From Nitzschia sp. pyKryTriq1 (lineage: Eukaryota; Bacillariophyta; Bacillariophyceae; Bacillariales; Bacillariaceae), in assembly GCA_956465555.1 (NCBI GenBank), contig OY101116.1, positions 3,348,001 through 3,412,000 on the forward strand: a stretch of 64,000 nt of DNA. Direction: 5' to 3'. The position numbers were made by a program, and so were the translations under genes. The notes under the pieces were generated by a model. It was given only the letters and a program-made list of their open reading frames with translations, was not told the DNA's origin and ran no database searches. Below, piece after piece: positions 50,876 through 62,300 of the stretch; position 1 is the stretch's first letter; every line of letters starts with the position of its first letter.

Positions 50876-52400
50876 CTATGAGATATTATCGCCAAACTCC
50901 TCGTCAATGTCTAGTTCCACTTTCTTCGGTACGATTCCAGACATGAGAATCTTTCTGATTCTTGACACCGTCTGCTCTGGGTCGAGCAACTTTTCGGGAG
51001 ATGTATAACCGCTACATTGCTTTTCTTCCTTGGCTTCTCTTTCCGAAATCAACCGTGAGAGCAGCACTTGCCATAGAGGAGTGTCCACCGTCAGCATCTT
51101 TGTAGGGAAACCACATCTGAATGGGCAATAGTGTCGATGTGCATCATGGGGATTGTCATATCTTGCCAATCTTTTCTGGCGCTTCGGTGGACGACTCCCA
51201 CTCTCGCCACTACTGTCTTCCGAACTCTTGAGGGGTATTTCCATCATGGCCAAGCACAATGGGCATCCCAGTGAAACAATATTTTGTGACTCGAGGTCTA
51301 TGTCTGCTTTGGCTTTGACTGGGGTCCAGCCGAGAATCGCCGCAAGGAGAATGTCATGGCTTTTAATTCCGAGAAAATCGGCAACTTCCGACACTGCGTC
51401 AACTGCCGTAATCGTAGTGCCATCTTTACCAGATAGACTAAAACTTAGAATCTCATCTGCAACGTCTAGCCTTGGCGATTCCCAAGACGATGACTCAGAA
51501 GGGAGAGTGTCCTCTATTTCGCGTATCCCTTTGCTCAGCAGCTGGCTTGGCCACGGATGTTCTAGAAGTTTCACCGTTTCTTGCTTGAGCACCGAAGCAA
51601 ATGCTGCTGGGACTGTAAGTTTGGCTTTCCCCATCCTCTCGCTATGGAAAAACTGTCTGGCTTCCAGCCGAAAAGGACAATGGTGCAGGTGCGCACTTGA
51701 AAGCTGTTCCCGATATGCTGAGCAAATGATTTCCATTGCCTTTGCCGACAAACCAGAGGGCAACGTGACGGCTACTGCCGCATTGCATGTGCTGCAACAA
51801 AGCATATCTTTGTCAGCATTGCACCATCTACACATGCAAATGCGTAAAAGAAAAGAACTGGTGAGTGTCGGTCTATGTGTAGCTCGTGCAGCTATTTCTC
51901 GAGAAATTGTACAAGACGTTCGGGTAACGAGACCATTTGACATTGGAGCAATGCCACAATCTTGGAAAGCATGGAGTCTTTTCGAGAACAGAATGGGTAA
52001 AAAATCTTTCAGTAAAGAAAGTCTGGTCTCGCAACAACGGCATGGTATTTTCCACTCAATAACAACGACGACTTCCCGACAAAGCTACCCGTACGAGCTA
52101 CGAGTGAACCTGACGTTGAGGTCAGGTCAGGTTCCTCAAGACAACAGTGGAGCTTCCAATACCCAACACGTACCCAAATCTTGCGCACACCAAAGGAGAC
52201 AAGCAAGCCGGTTTGGCGTAATAAGTCGAAGCCTGGAAGGAGAGCAACCGACTTTCATAGTCTTGTCGAAACTTGGTAGAAGCAGAGGTGGTCATGCTCT
52301 TAGTGGTGTTGTGCAAAGCGGTCAAGATGGCGCCATCGTCCTCCAACCCATTATCAGTGGAGGTCTTTTCGACTACTTGTACGACTCCAATCTTGGCCAT
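50876..52400 (-). CDS. ZC3HC1 / NIPA-like C3HC zinc-finger protein
   Basis: Exons 52400-52174 and 51827-50876, joined by a 346-nt intron, give 392 residues. Splicing yields the family sequence SFQASTYYAKPACLSPLVC, then ARFGWCNADKDMLCCSTCNA, as in NIPA (CARYGW ... DMLKCSSC). The C3HC finger is completed by the His/Cys of AHLHHCPFR (about residues 60-130). A second Rsm1-type finger is formed by LGCPLC and HDAHRHYCPFRCG (about 255-330), after a KRQKR nuclear-type signal. Animal and yeast relatives sit at the nuclear pore basket. The intron is about four times the length of others here and ATG 52400 is assumed. Confidence 0.85.
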
Positions 52401-53860
52401 GGTAACACAGCAATCCGTGTGAGGCTGATCGTTACCACTCACTGTCTGTAGACCTAGAAGAGTTCTTGGCAATAAGATCAAGATGCCAAGTTTTGTTCTG
52501 TTTTTGAGGGAATTGGGAACCGAGAACCGCCAACCGCCATCATAGAGGAGGTTTCGTATTCGGCTCTGCGCGCATCTGCAACGGTAGCCGGACGGTCGGG
52601 GAGCAGACCAGTCTGTCCTCGTCCGTCGGGTCTGCGCGCCTGTCGGACAAAGTGTGATCTATCCGGATCTTAGTTTTGGCGCGAGAGACGAGGGACGAAT
52701 GTTCGTCGTTGCTCGGGAGAGGTGGAACAATCATCGGAGAGCTCACTTTTCACAGAATCAATCATCGTCAAAAGCGTTGATACTGCGAAAACATAGAGTG
52801 TAGAGTAAAGGTCTTGCTCTGACAATCTTTTTCAGCTCAAAACTATCGCAACTATTATCAGCAGAACCTGGTGATTGACCACGGTGAGTGAAAAGTCTCA
52901 TTCAATTCATCTCTGTAGAGACAAAATCGAAGTCCCGAGCTTCGTTGTGCAAGCGTCCCGCAGTACCTTCTCACGACGAGCGGCCCCGAGGGCTCTGGAG
53001 TGCAGAAATGGTCCGCAATGACCATCAATACCATTATTGTACCCGCATTGTCGCGTTCTATCATTAGATAGGTTCTCTCTGCGTTTCAATTGACTTTGCC
53101 ATTGAAAATTTGTCAAAAAGCCGTACAATATTTTTGTCATGGTGCGACGAACGGTTGACTCACGACAGACCGTTCTTGATGCTGGCATTCTCTATTCGTC
53201 TCGGACCATTTTTGCATTTGACCCGAACGGAAATTGGGTATTTGACAGCGTATTTGAGTTCCTCTGGCCATATGGCTTGTAAATTGATTTTTCCTATCAG
53301 ACGGATCATTTGAAAACGTAGTTTCTGGCCAAGCATCCTAGTGGTGAATTCCCCGTAAGTTCCCCTTTTTTTCGACGAGTTGAGGGTAAGGCAATCAGAA
53401 ATATGTAGAAGATCTTCAAGGTGTTTGGCAGTTCCATGGAGGAAGCTTTGGATCCCGGTCATGATGAATTATTAGCCATGTGCCATAGAATGGAACGGTG
53501 ATGGTACCAGTACGTCTGGTAAAAGGCGTCCCGGCCTCTCGCTGTTGCTGTTGGAAGGAATTTCATCAGCGCCGGTGAGAGAGGCCTGGCCGTCGTTCAA
53601 CGCACCCGCTGTCTTCTTTATGTACTCCAACAACGAAACCGGTTCCAGGTACTACATACCGGTACCTGGTACTGTACAAGGACAGGTAGTTGATGCGTGC
53701 ATCTTCAATCTCTCACATCGTAAATCGCAACAACATCAGATAATATTGTACCGGGTAATATCTAACTACATTTAGGCACCGGTACCACTCCGATGGTACT
53801 AAATGCGTCCAGGCGGAGTGGAGATTAGAGAGGAGTACTTAAAAAGAGAAGTCGTCGACT
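52401..53860. other. Intergenic: dispersed repeat copy 2 and unassigned open stretches
   Basis: Holds repeat copy 2 at 52577-52825. On the minus strand, 53462-53160 and 53188-52907 are open for about 100 codons each (e.g. MLGQKLRFQMIRLIGKINLQ), perhaps a decayed or spliced gene; I find no match in memory. GTAC words at 53645-53785 precede the first PDZ gene. Confidence 0.5.
52577..52825 (-). repeat. Dispersed repeat, copy 2 (inverted partner of 30622-30873)
   Basis: About 249 nt; complement matches copy 1 at roughly 96 percent, with abrupt ends of similarity on both sides. Lies just upstream of the ZC3HC1-like gene start. Non-coding by the frame-shifting indel; origin unknown. Confidence 0.85.
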
Positions 53861-56125
53861 ATGAGTTCTTCCTCCTCCTCGTCGTCGGACTCTACTAGTA
53901 GCGACTCTTCCTCGGCGTCGGGAAGCGCCGACAAAAATTCAAGTGAGCAGTTAAATCAGTCGCTGTCGAACTTGGCACAGACCGATGATCTTGTCAGTGT
54001 GACCGTTCGAAAGAGTTCACCTGCACAAAAGGCGGGTGTCAGCCTGGTCGAAAGAAAGGGGCGGGTGTATGTGACAAAAGTGACAGAAAATGGGCTTTTT
54101 TACGGTACCAAGATAGAGGAGGGGGACGTTGTTCTTTCCATCAACGGAAAGCGTCTCCAAAAGGGCGAAGGTTCGGATGCGATCATCAAACACATCTCCA
54201 AGGCTAAAACCACCGTCACCATGGTTGTCAAAAAGTCAAACCTCAAGGCTCGACGAGGTGTCCGATCGCTATCTCCTACGGCGCAGAGGAGAAGAAGGGG
54301 AGCCACGAAGATATTTAAAAAAGCATTCGGCAGAAATGAGGACGGAAGGTAAGTTGGTGTCCTGTTTCGAAATCGCCTAACTTTGTGCTGAGTTGGCGTG
54401 GTCTCATTTCACATTACATTCTCTAGCTTGAAATACGATATCAACCCAACGCTAGATAATATCAAAAAGCATGACCCGAACGATGACAAGCTACAGATTC
54501 CAGTCTCAGCCAACAAACTTTTCGCCAGTCAGGATATTGGGGTTAAATTCAAAGACATCGACAAGATGATTTTTGTCAGTGCCATTGCAGTAGATAGTAT
54601 TTTTCAAGACACGGATCTAGAGCTCGGTGACCGCATTGTGGGCGTGGGGAAGATGGACTTTATGTCGTATGGAAATTCAAAGTATGCCATGCAACTTATT
54701 GCAAAGGCTCCAAAAGAAGTTTCACTTGTGATAGAGAAAGAACATACCAATTTTGACAAAACAAAAGACATGGATTCAACACACGGTACAGCTTGGGTCG
54801 GCTCATCCAGCCACGGTGAAAAGAAAGTATTTCCACAATCTACGGGAAAGAAACCGTCGACCGACAATACGGACTCTGACGACGATAACCTTTTGAAGTT
54901 ATTGGAAAGAGCGGGTCACCTTGGAACACCGCAAAAGAAAAGAAGCAGCTCGGGTAAAAAAGTACGAAAAATGAAGAGTGGGTCCACGACTAAAAGCCCG
55001 TCGTCATCCAAAACGAAGCCACCGACGAGAAAGCCCAGTAAAAGTCCTGGCAACTCGAGCACTAAAAAAACAATAATTCCCCAGCACGATGATTCAGATA
55101 ATTCCTCGCTGGGAGATTTCGCCCAAGAGGAGGGAAAGGTGCAGCTGGGCGAAGTGGCGGCTTTTCCACTGTCTCCCAACAAGCAGTCTATATCGAAACT
55201 AAATCAGAGCTCCAACCTGGGCAGAAGTGTTTCCTTCGACTTTGACAATTTTGATGGCGATTTCCTAAGAGTAACTGTGGCAAAGGAATCTGAAGCGCAA
55301 CCCGGGTTATTGTTGGAGAAAACCGAAGGCAAATTTCTGCTTACTGAGGTTCCGCAGCATGAGAAACGAATATTTCCTGGTATGCAAGTTTTAGCGATAA
55401 ACGGTGTCGTCAACTTGCACACTACGACAAAGGCTGAGGACCTGATCAATCGCACTAAAGGCAAGATCGAGCTTATCCTTGACTTTTCCACGCCCTTCAA
55501 AGCGGATGCCAAATGTCCATGTTGCTCTCGTCAGATGACGCCTGATGGTAAACACGCAAATGGTAGTTCGAGCCGGAGGGTAATACGTCGGAAAGTCGAG
55601 GAACCGCAGCCTACAGGTGGCGCCGATATTATGTCTGTCGCTGCAAGCGAAATCACAACCAAAGTAAAAAATAAAGCTCCTCCAGGGATGAAACGGGTAC
55701 CGAAGGTACCGGAGCGTGTGCCGAAGTATCAGTTTGATGAGTTTGATTCAGATAGCGAAGACGAAGGCCATCGGAAGAGCCCGGGCCCCAGGCGAGCTGC
55801 CACATCCCGCTATCAAGCTAATGACAAGTTCATGGTCAGAGTATCAAAGACTGGAAAAGGTGACAAGCCTCTTGGGATTGGCTTGTTTGACCACAAGAGT
55901 GTCATATATGTGAGTCGCATCGATGATGGAGGACTTTTCTACGCAACTCCAATCATGCCAGGGGATAAAGTTTTGTCTGTGAACGGTAGAAAGCTGAGCG
56001 CGTTAAAAAACGCGGCTAATGCCTTGACTATGCTTGAGGACAAGGAATCAGTGAATATATTTGTGCTACGGCCAGATCCAAATGATAAGGACAGCAACGA
56101 GGCACTTTCGCTTTTTTCATCATGA
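53861..56125 (+). CDS. Four-PDZ scaffold protein
   Basis: Exons 53861-54348 and 54427-56125 (78-nt intron, phase 2) give 728 residues. It begins with a Ser run. PDZ-like domains: about 44-125 (VSVTVRKSSPAQKAGVSLVE, GDVVLSINGKRL), 185-268 (FASQDIGVKFKDIDK, GDRIVGVGKMDF), 442-520 (TVAKESEAQPGLLLEKTEGK, GMQVLAINGVV) and 631-715 (KPLGIGLFDHKSVIYVSRI, GDKVLSVNGRKL). Domains 1 and 4 keep a GLFY(G/A)T(K/P)I motif before GD; domains 2 and 3 are more diverged. A Lys/Ser/Pro-rich linker (about 325-390) and a short CPCCSRQMTPDG metal-type knuckle (about 523) separate them. No signal peptide. PDZ domains bind C-terminal tails, so a cytoplasmic scaffold is likely. First of three same-strand PDZ genes. Confidence 0.85.
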
Positions 56126-56709
56126 CGCACGTCTCCCTCAGCTGGTGGAAGTAATGGAGATGTGACTGTCTGTACGAAGTAGCTACTTCTCGTCTCTTTC
56201 TTCTCCTATTTGGATTGGCATCGTGTTTTGGGTAGAATGTCGGCCTTCTAATATTCTTGTACAAAGTACTTTGTCGGGATACTCGTATCTATTCCTTGTA
56301 TGAATAGATACGAGTACCGGTAGCTAACTTGAAAGTGCCAGTACCGAATACGAATAGTACAGTAGATCGAGTGCAAAGCAGTCACGAGAGGGAGTCGTCA
56401 GTCATGCTATGTGATGTCATCATTGCGGTCATTATTAGTCCATAATTATGACCGCGCCCCCAATTTTAGCCAAGACGTCAAGACGTGTGTGTGGGTGGCC
56501 GGGTGGGTGGGTTCATCGCATCTCCTGTTGGATCTTGTGAGCCGCAGGCGGTCGCACCAACCCAAGACCGCCAACACTACATGCGGAAAACGGATCCTGT
56601 ATTGCAAATCAAGTTGTCCACAATCTAATAGCAAGAAGGGGGTGAGATCATTCCCCCTGGACACTTCAATCTTTTGCTATTTGCTAGTTACGATTATAAG
56701 TCATCTGTC
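56126..56709. other. Short intergenic region between PDZ genes
   Basis: 584 nt with a few GTAC words (56260-56360) including an inverted repeat of ATCTATTC-like arms near 56287-56311. The G/T-rich run at about 56485-56515 is simple sequence. Probable promoter of the next PDZ gene. Confidence 0.5.
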
Positions 56710-58322
56710 ATGTCGTCGGAAGATTTCACACGTGCCGTGACAGTGAAGCGTAACACGAAGAAAAAGTCTGGATATACTGTTTCTGAATCTGATGGAGAAT
56801 ATTACATGGGCGCTGTCCCTGACAAAGCTCGAGTTAATGTTGGGGACAAGATTACCGCCATCAACGGAATAAAAGCAGAAGAATTTGCTGACGAAGAAGA
56901 TGCGAATGAGCTCATAGAAAGCATTCGTCTAGTAGTTGTTCCCGCTGGCGAGATAGCAGAGTACGAAGCGGCAATGGCAGCCGAGGAAGGTGGAGCAGCT
57001 CCTAAAGCGGGTCCGGCTGGCGCAGTTACTCCTTCAGGCGAGAAAAAGGTAAATTCAAAAATTATTATGACACAAGAAACTATTCATGAATCCTTGTAAA
57101 CTCCGTGAAAAAGGCTCACCACGCAGGTTCATATTTCCAGAATATTCATTGTCCCCACTGCGACCATGACAACGAAAACCTTACCGAGGACGAGGAAGGA
57201 GATCTTGTATGTGAAAACTGTGGTAATGTTATTGAAGGCGAAGATGGGGTAAGTTTATGATGGAAAACACCTGCAAATGGGAAAGGACGAAACTGGTGGC
57301 GTACTCACTTCACTCAATTTGATTAGGATGGAGCGGCCGTCCACCAATGTGTCGACTGTGGTCACGAGAACCACAACCTCGAGCGAGACGAAGATGGTGA
57401 TCTGGTTTGTGAACAATGCGGTGCTGTGATTCCGGAAGAAAGCCCCGAAGCTTCGGCAGGTACGGATGACAAATATGAATGTCCTGACTGCGGTCACATC
57501 ACAGTCAATCCGCAACCTGACGACGAGGGTGACCGCATTTGCGAGGACTGTGGCTGTATTCTTCCCGAGAAGATTCGCTGTGAGTGCGAGAAATGCGGCC
57601 ACGAAAATGTAGACCCTCAGCCAAATGAAGATGGTGAATACGTCTGTGAGGAATGTGGCGAAGCCCTAGATATCGAAGTAAGTTTTCCAGAATCCTTGTT
57701 GGCTTTGATCTTCTGACTAAGTTACTAATATTTGATGCACATGAAGGAGGCTGAAAAAACAAGAGCAGAAAAGCTGAAAGAAATGAATGATCGATACGCT
57801 GAGGAGGAGGCAGACGGCCAAAAGTTTGACGAAAACGGCAAACCATTGACGAACAAGGACGGGAAGAAGCTCACACCAGCTGACATGTTCAACCCCGGAG
57901 ACGTCATTACTGTGACGGTTGGAAAATCGAATCCCAAGCAGGATGCTGGGCTGAAAGTTGAACAGGGAGGAAATGGTAAATACTATGTCCGTAAGGTTCC
58001 CACCTCTGGTTTGTTTGCCAAGACTCCTGTGATTGCTGGCGACAAAATTTTAGAATTGAATGGCAAAGACTCAAAAGACTTCGAGGATGTCAATGAATTG
58101 AAAAAGATGATCCGTGATGACGAACGTCTAACCATTGTCGTGCTCCGACGAGATCCTGACGCATCTGAAAGCAGTGCAGATTCTGACATTGATTTCGACA
58201 ATCTAGCTCCGATTACTCCCGATGGCGTCATGCGAGAAGAGATAGAGGAAAAGGATGATGATACGGCTGGTTATGATGGCAACGACTGTGGGTGTGCTTG
58301 GTGCCCAGACTGCCACCCATAA
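56710..58322 (+). CDS. PDZ - four zinc ribbons - PDZ protein
   Basis: Exons 56710-57048, 57141-57248, 57327-57677 and 57747-58322, all joined in phase 0, give 457 residues. N-terminal PDZ-like domain (about 5-85; VGDKITAINGIKAEEF), an Ala/Gly linker, then four zinc ribbons with identical spacing C-x2-C-x16-C-x2-C: Cys 117/120/137/140, 157/160/177/180, 201/204/221/224 and 236/239/256/259. Each reads like CPHCDH...LVCENCG. A charged helix leads to a second PDZ (319-402; TVGKSNPKQDAGLKVEQ, GDKILELNGKDS). It ends with CGCAWCPDCHP. The ribbons resemble TFIIB-type or rubredoxin-like knuckles. I do not know this architecture from any named family. Role inferred: zinc-dependent scaffold. Exon 2 holds ribbon 1, and exon 3 ribbons 2-4. 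Confidence 0.85.
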
Positions 58323-59312
58323 CCAACCTACAAAACAAAGTGTAGAGCGCCGCGTCTAGGGTACTGTAGAGGCTTTCGACCCTTGAAAGGTCGACAACCA
58401 AGAGTATTTTTGTGTCATCAGAAATTGTTGCATCGCCCGCTTGAATGGAATATTAGTATATACGGTAGTGCAGTTGCACTGCTAGAGCTTGTTGTAGTCC
58501 ACTTTTCTACCTCTGAGAACTACAGTACCATACGTTCTGTCTGTGAAAGAAGCTGCTCTGGATCCCATACCAACTCAATATTACCCTGCCTGCGTACCTG
58601 CTGGTAGATGATGAACAAGGACTGCTGGGGCCGGTATCTATTACTCTATTACGTACGTGCAATCTGTTACGAGCAATCATGAGATTCGATTCAAATACAG
58701 GAGCCAGGGAAGGGCGCCGCCACCAGAACCGCCAAAACGCCGCCATCCCCGCCCCGACAATATCAATACTGGATACTGTCTATTGATGTTGTTTTGTTAC
58801 TACCAGGTGGTCACCAGGGATGATTCCTGTGGTGGTACATGCTAGCATGGCGGTAGGTACCAGGTAGAGTACCCCAGTACTTCTGTGGTACCAGTATAGT
58901 ACCTAACCTGATACTCGGGTACTGTGCACAGTACGTACGTAGAGTACTGGAATCTGGGCCGACCGGTGCATGTGGGAGTATGGTAATTAAAGCGATATTG
59001 AGAAATGATATCTACAACCATGACTATTCGGAAATACCCATTTACTCTTGGCGCATCCTTTATATATAGTATACAAACATGTAGAAAAATGTATATACAC
59101 GATGACTTGATCCGATTGAAAAGGCGGCAACCAAATATTTTGCAAGTGGCAGCATGTACCTGCGCTGCAAGTACAGTACCGGTACTGGTACCGCTACTAG
59201 CATCTAACAGCTTGCCACCACAACGAAAATGATGATTTTACCAACGGAAGTGCTTTGCTTCGGCTTATTCCCTCGGTTATAGAATCAAGAGACCGCGATC
59301 CTTGTGGAGCCT
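58323..59312. other. Intergenic, GTAC-rich
   Basis: GTAC words crowd 58840-58960 and 59155-59200. A TATATATAG stretch at about 59060 lies some 250 nt before the next PDZ gene. No gene supported. Confidence 0.55.
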
Positions 59313-62300
59313 ATGCAACTCACCACCTCTACAGTGAGACCTGTAGATGACAGAGAAATGGATTTTTCTTTTACGCCGCCTCGACCGAGGAGACTGCGAA
59401 ATAGCGGTCTCTTTGAAAATGAAAGAAGTCCTCAGGCAGGCTTTGAGCAAAAGGGGAAGATTTCAGAAATGATAAACCCTGACGGGAGCGTTACGGTCCG
59501 TAGAAAGATATCAAATCCCGATGGTAGCAGCAGCATCTGTCAAGAGGAGTATTCCTCCTTGGATCGTCGCATTCTGGGAAAATTCGACGGCGTTAATTAT
59601 GAGAAGGTTCCAACCTGGGACGAGCCCCCGCCTCTCGCTCGAAGCACTTCGGGGTCATCATCATCGGTCTCAACCATCAAAGCGACGCCATCCAGGGCTC
59701 TTTATTTGTCATCAGATCGCAAAAGGTTCACACCAGGAACGAGAAGAGCCATGGACGAGAGAAAGACAGAACACCGATCGAAGCCAGTGCCCGTAGAGCG
59801 TCAACAACGGAATAATATTCCTATGAATGAGAGCGACATTGGGTGGCAAGTTGATGGCACCAGTCCGATGAACCTAGCATTGAAAATGGAACTAGCTAGA
59901 TCCATGCCTTCAGGCCAACATGATCTTGATGATCCGGATTCGGGCTTTCAGCCTGATCGGGGAGATGGTGAATCCAGTATGTCATCTATTCAAGCTGATG
60001 ACTTTCACAACTTCAGCGGATCGAAAGAAATGGGGCGACCACTACACCGAGTCCCTTTCGAAAAGAAAAAGGAAAAAATAATGTCTCTCCCGGACCCTTC
60101 ATTTATATCCGTGAGTACGTGGGGTGTACATGATGCTGACGTTTCGGCAATATCGGGTGACTCTATGGGATACCCAGTACTAGATGCAAGCACTGCGTTT
60201 CATGACAACAAAGAAAAAAGTGACGATGAGACAGAATGGAGTTTGCTTCAGGATGATTTGTCTATGAGAAATGAAAATACCCCTGGGGCTGGAAATGGCA
60301 AACCGCCTCTTCCGAATCGAAGAGGTACTTCAAAACTTATTGTTTCGGACAGAGGACAGAGCGGCACCGAATCCGATTCGTCGCCATCATTTGCACGGGT
60401 ATCATCCAACCATCAATCTGAGGGAACCGCGACTTCCACAAGCAGTGTGCTCGACACGAGTAAATCCTCGAATGGTTCATCTTCCCAATCTGACCTTGTA
60501 GTCATGAAACAAGCAGCTGTCCTTGCAAAACCAAAACCAAAAGTTAGATACTATGCTGATCCTGGCATTTCCTCTTCGACTGATGGTGACGAGCGGGAAG
60601 ATTTACGTGATAAGGGAGCTCTTTTTGATGCTCCGTCTATGATTGCCCACGATGAGAAAAGTGAGGTTCCCGTGGTTCGTCAAAACGAAGAGATCGTATT
60701 TACCGTACGGAAGACATCCCCAGCTGACAAGATAGGCATCTTTGTTTGTGTACGAGAATTTCCAGGTGGTCCCCGGCTAGTCGTTTCGAAAGTAACTCCT
60801 ACTGGGAAGTTTGCCGAAAGCCCTATCGCAGAAGGGGATACCGTGGTTTCAATAAACGGGATAAACTTCGTGGACTATCCCAGGTCCGAAGATGCTCTTG
60901 GTAAGGGAAAGAAAAGTCACGTGGAAAGAAAACGACTATGGTGTCAATCTAACCTAACCTTGCTCTCAGATGTCGTTAGTCGAGCCAGGGACAGGGTTAC
61001 ATTCGTGGTACTGAAGAAACGTCATCCAGATATTTCCATATCGATGGATGAGTTTTCGTTGCCAAGCCTTCCCTACCACCACGTTAGTGAAATGGTCAAT
61101 CCTGATCAAAGTAAAAAAGTGACACGAGAAGTGAAGAACAATGACGGGAGTCAAACCATAATAATGGAATACTTTGATTCTAGTGGGCGCAAGCTTAGGC
61201 AGACAACTCGTCGAAGATGGGTCACATTCGATGGGTCCACACGTGATATATCAATCGTGTCGCTAACGTTCAACGGTGAATTGGCGATTCTTGTGAAGAA
61301 GACCAGTCAGAGTCAGATAGTCGGCTTGAAGCTGCATGTCAATCGAACTCATAGGGGTCGCAAAGCATTGAGCGTCGCCCAGGTTTTCCCATCTGGTTTG
61401 TTTGCACGTACTCCGTTGAGTGTCGGTGACACTATATTGTCGATCAATGGTGTCGACTTTAGTGAAAAAAATGATTTCCGGGAAGCTGAGATTCTTCTCT
61501 CGAAGGCAGAAGGAGATGTAGCGATACGAGCGTTGAAATCAAAGGAATGGATCGAGCGGAGGCAGAACCACCTCGTCAAACCCCGGCTGCTGGAAGAGAG
61601 TTTTACGATCCCAGCCCCACAGTCAAGATCATTTGAATTCGAGAATGCGTCCTATGGAGGCTCCACTTTGGGCTACCGGTCGGCAAAAAAACTGACTTTG
61701 GAGAATTTTTCAGCCTCAGAGCGCCTTGGAATTACGATAAAGAATCAACCAACCCAGTGGGGTACACTGTTAGTGGCTACATCTGTTGCTCCTTCAAGTC
61801 GACTGACAGCAGCTGGCCTGCAAGTTGGTGATATCATTCTATCCATCAACGATGTTGACTTTCGGGAAGAACCAGACGCCAACAAAGCTACGAGCTTGAT
61901 TCTAAGTACAAGTGGTAAAATTGAGATTGAGTATCAACACATAGACGACCCGGTCCAAGAAAAATCGGAGACTGCGACAATCAAAACGAACCGGAGCTTC
62001 ATGCCAGACGGTACTAGGTGCATCCGCACGGAGACTCGAAATCCCGATGGAAGTATTTTGGTAAAGCTCGAGGAGATTGGACCTGCGAATCCCCTGGATG
62101 TCGCTATTGAAGCTTCGCCTGTCAGTTTCGTAGGACCATCAGATATGAGTGAAATAAGTGGATGGGATGGGTTGACCCTACACACTTCAAGCCACGGCCA
62201 GTTCTTGGCACCCGAAGAAGTTTCAGTCCCGGCTAGTGCGGGATCGTCGCTCGTCACGAATCCGTTAGAGCCAGTGACAATCACAGTTACGAAGTCGTCG

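Noticed and set aside
51153-52451. 432-codon plus-strand frame
   Set aside because: Antisense to the ZC3HC1-like gene, whose zinc-finger Cys/His pattern and splice-restored motif settle the strand.
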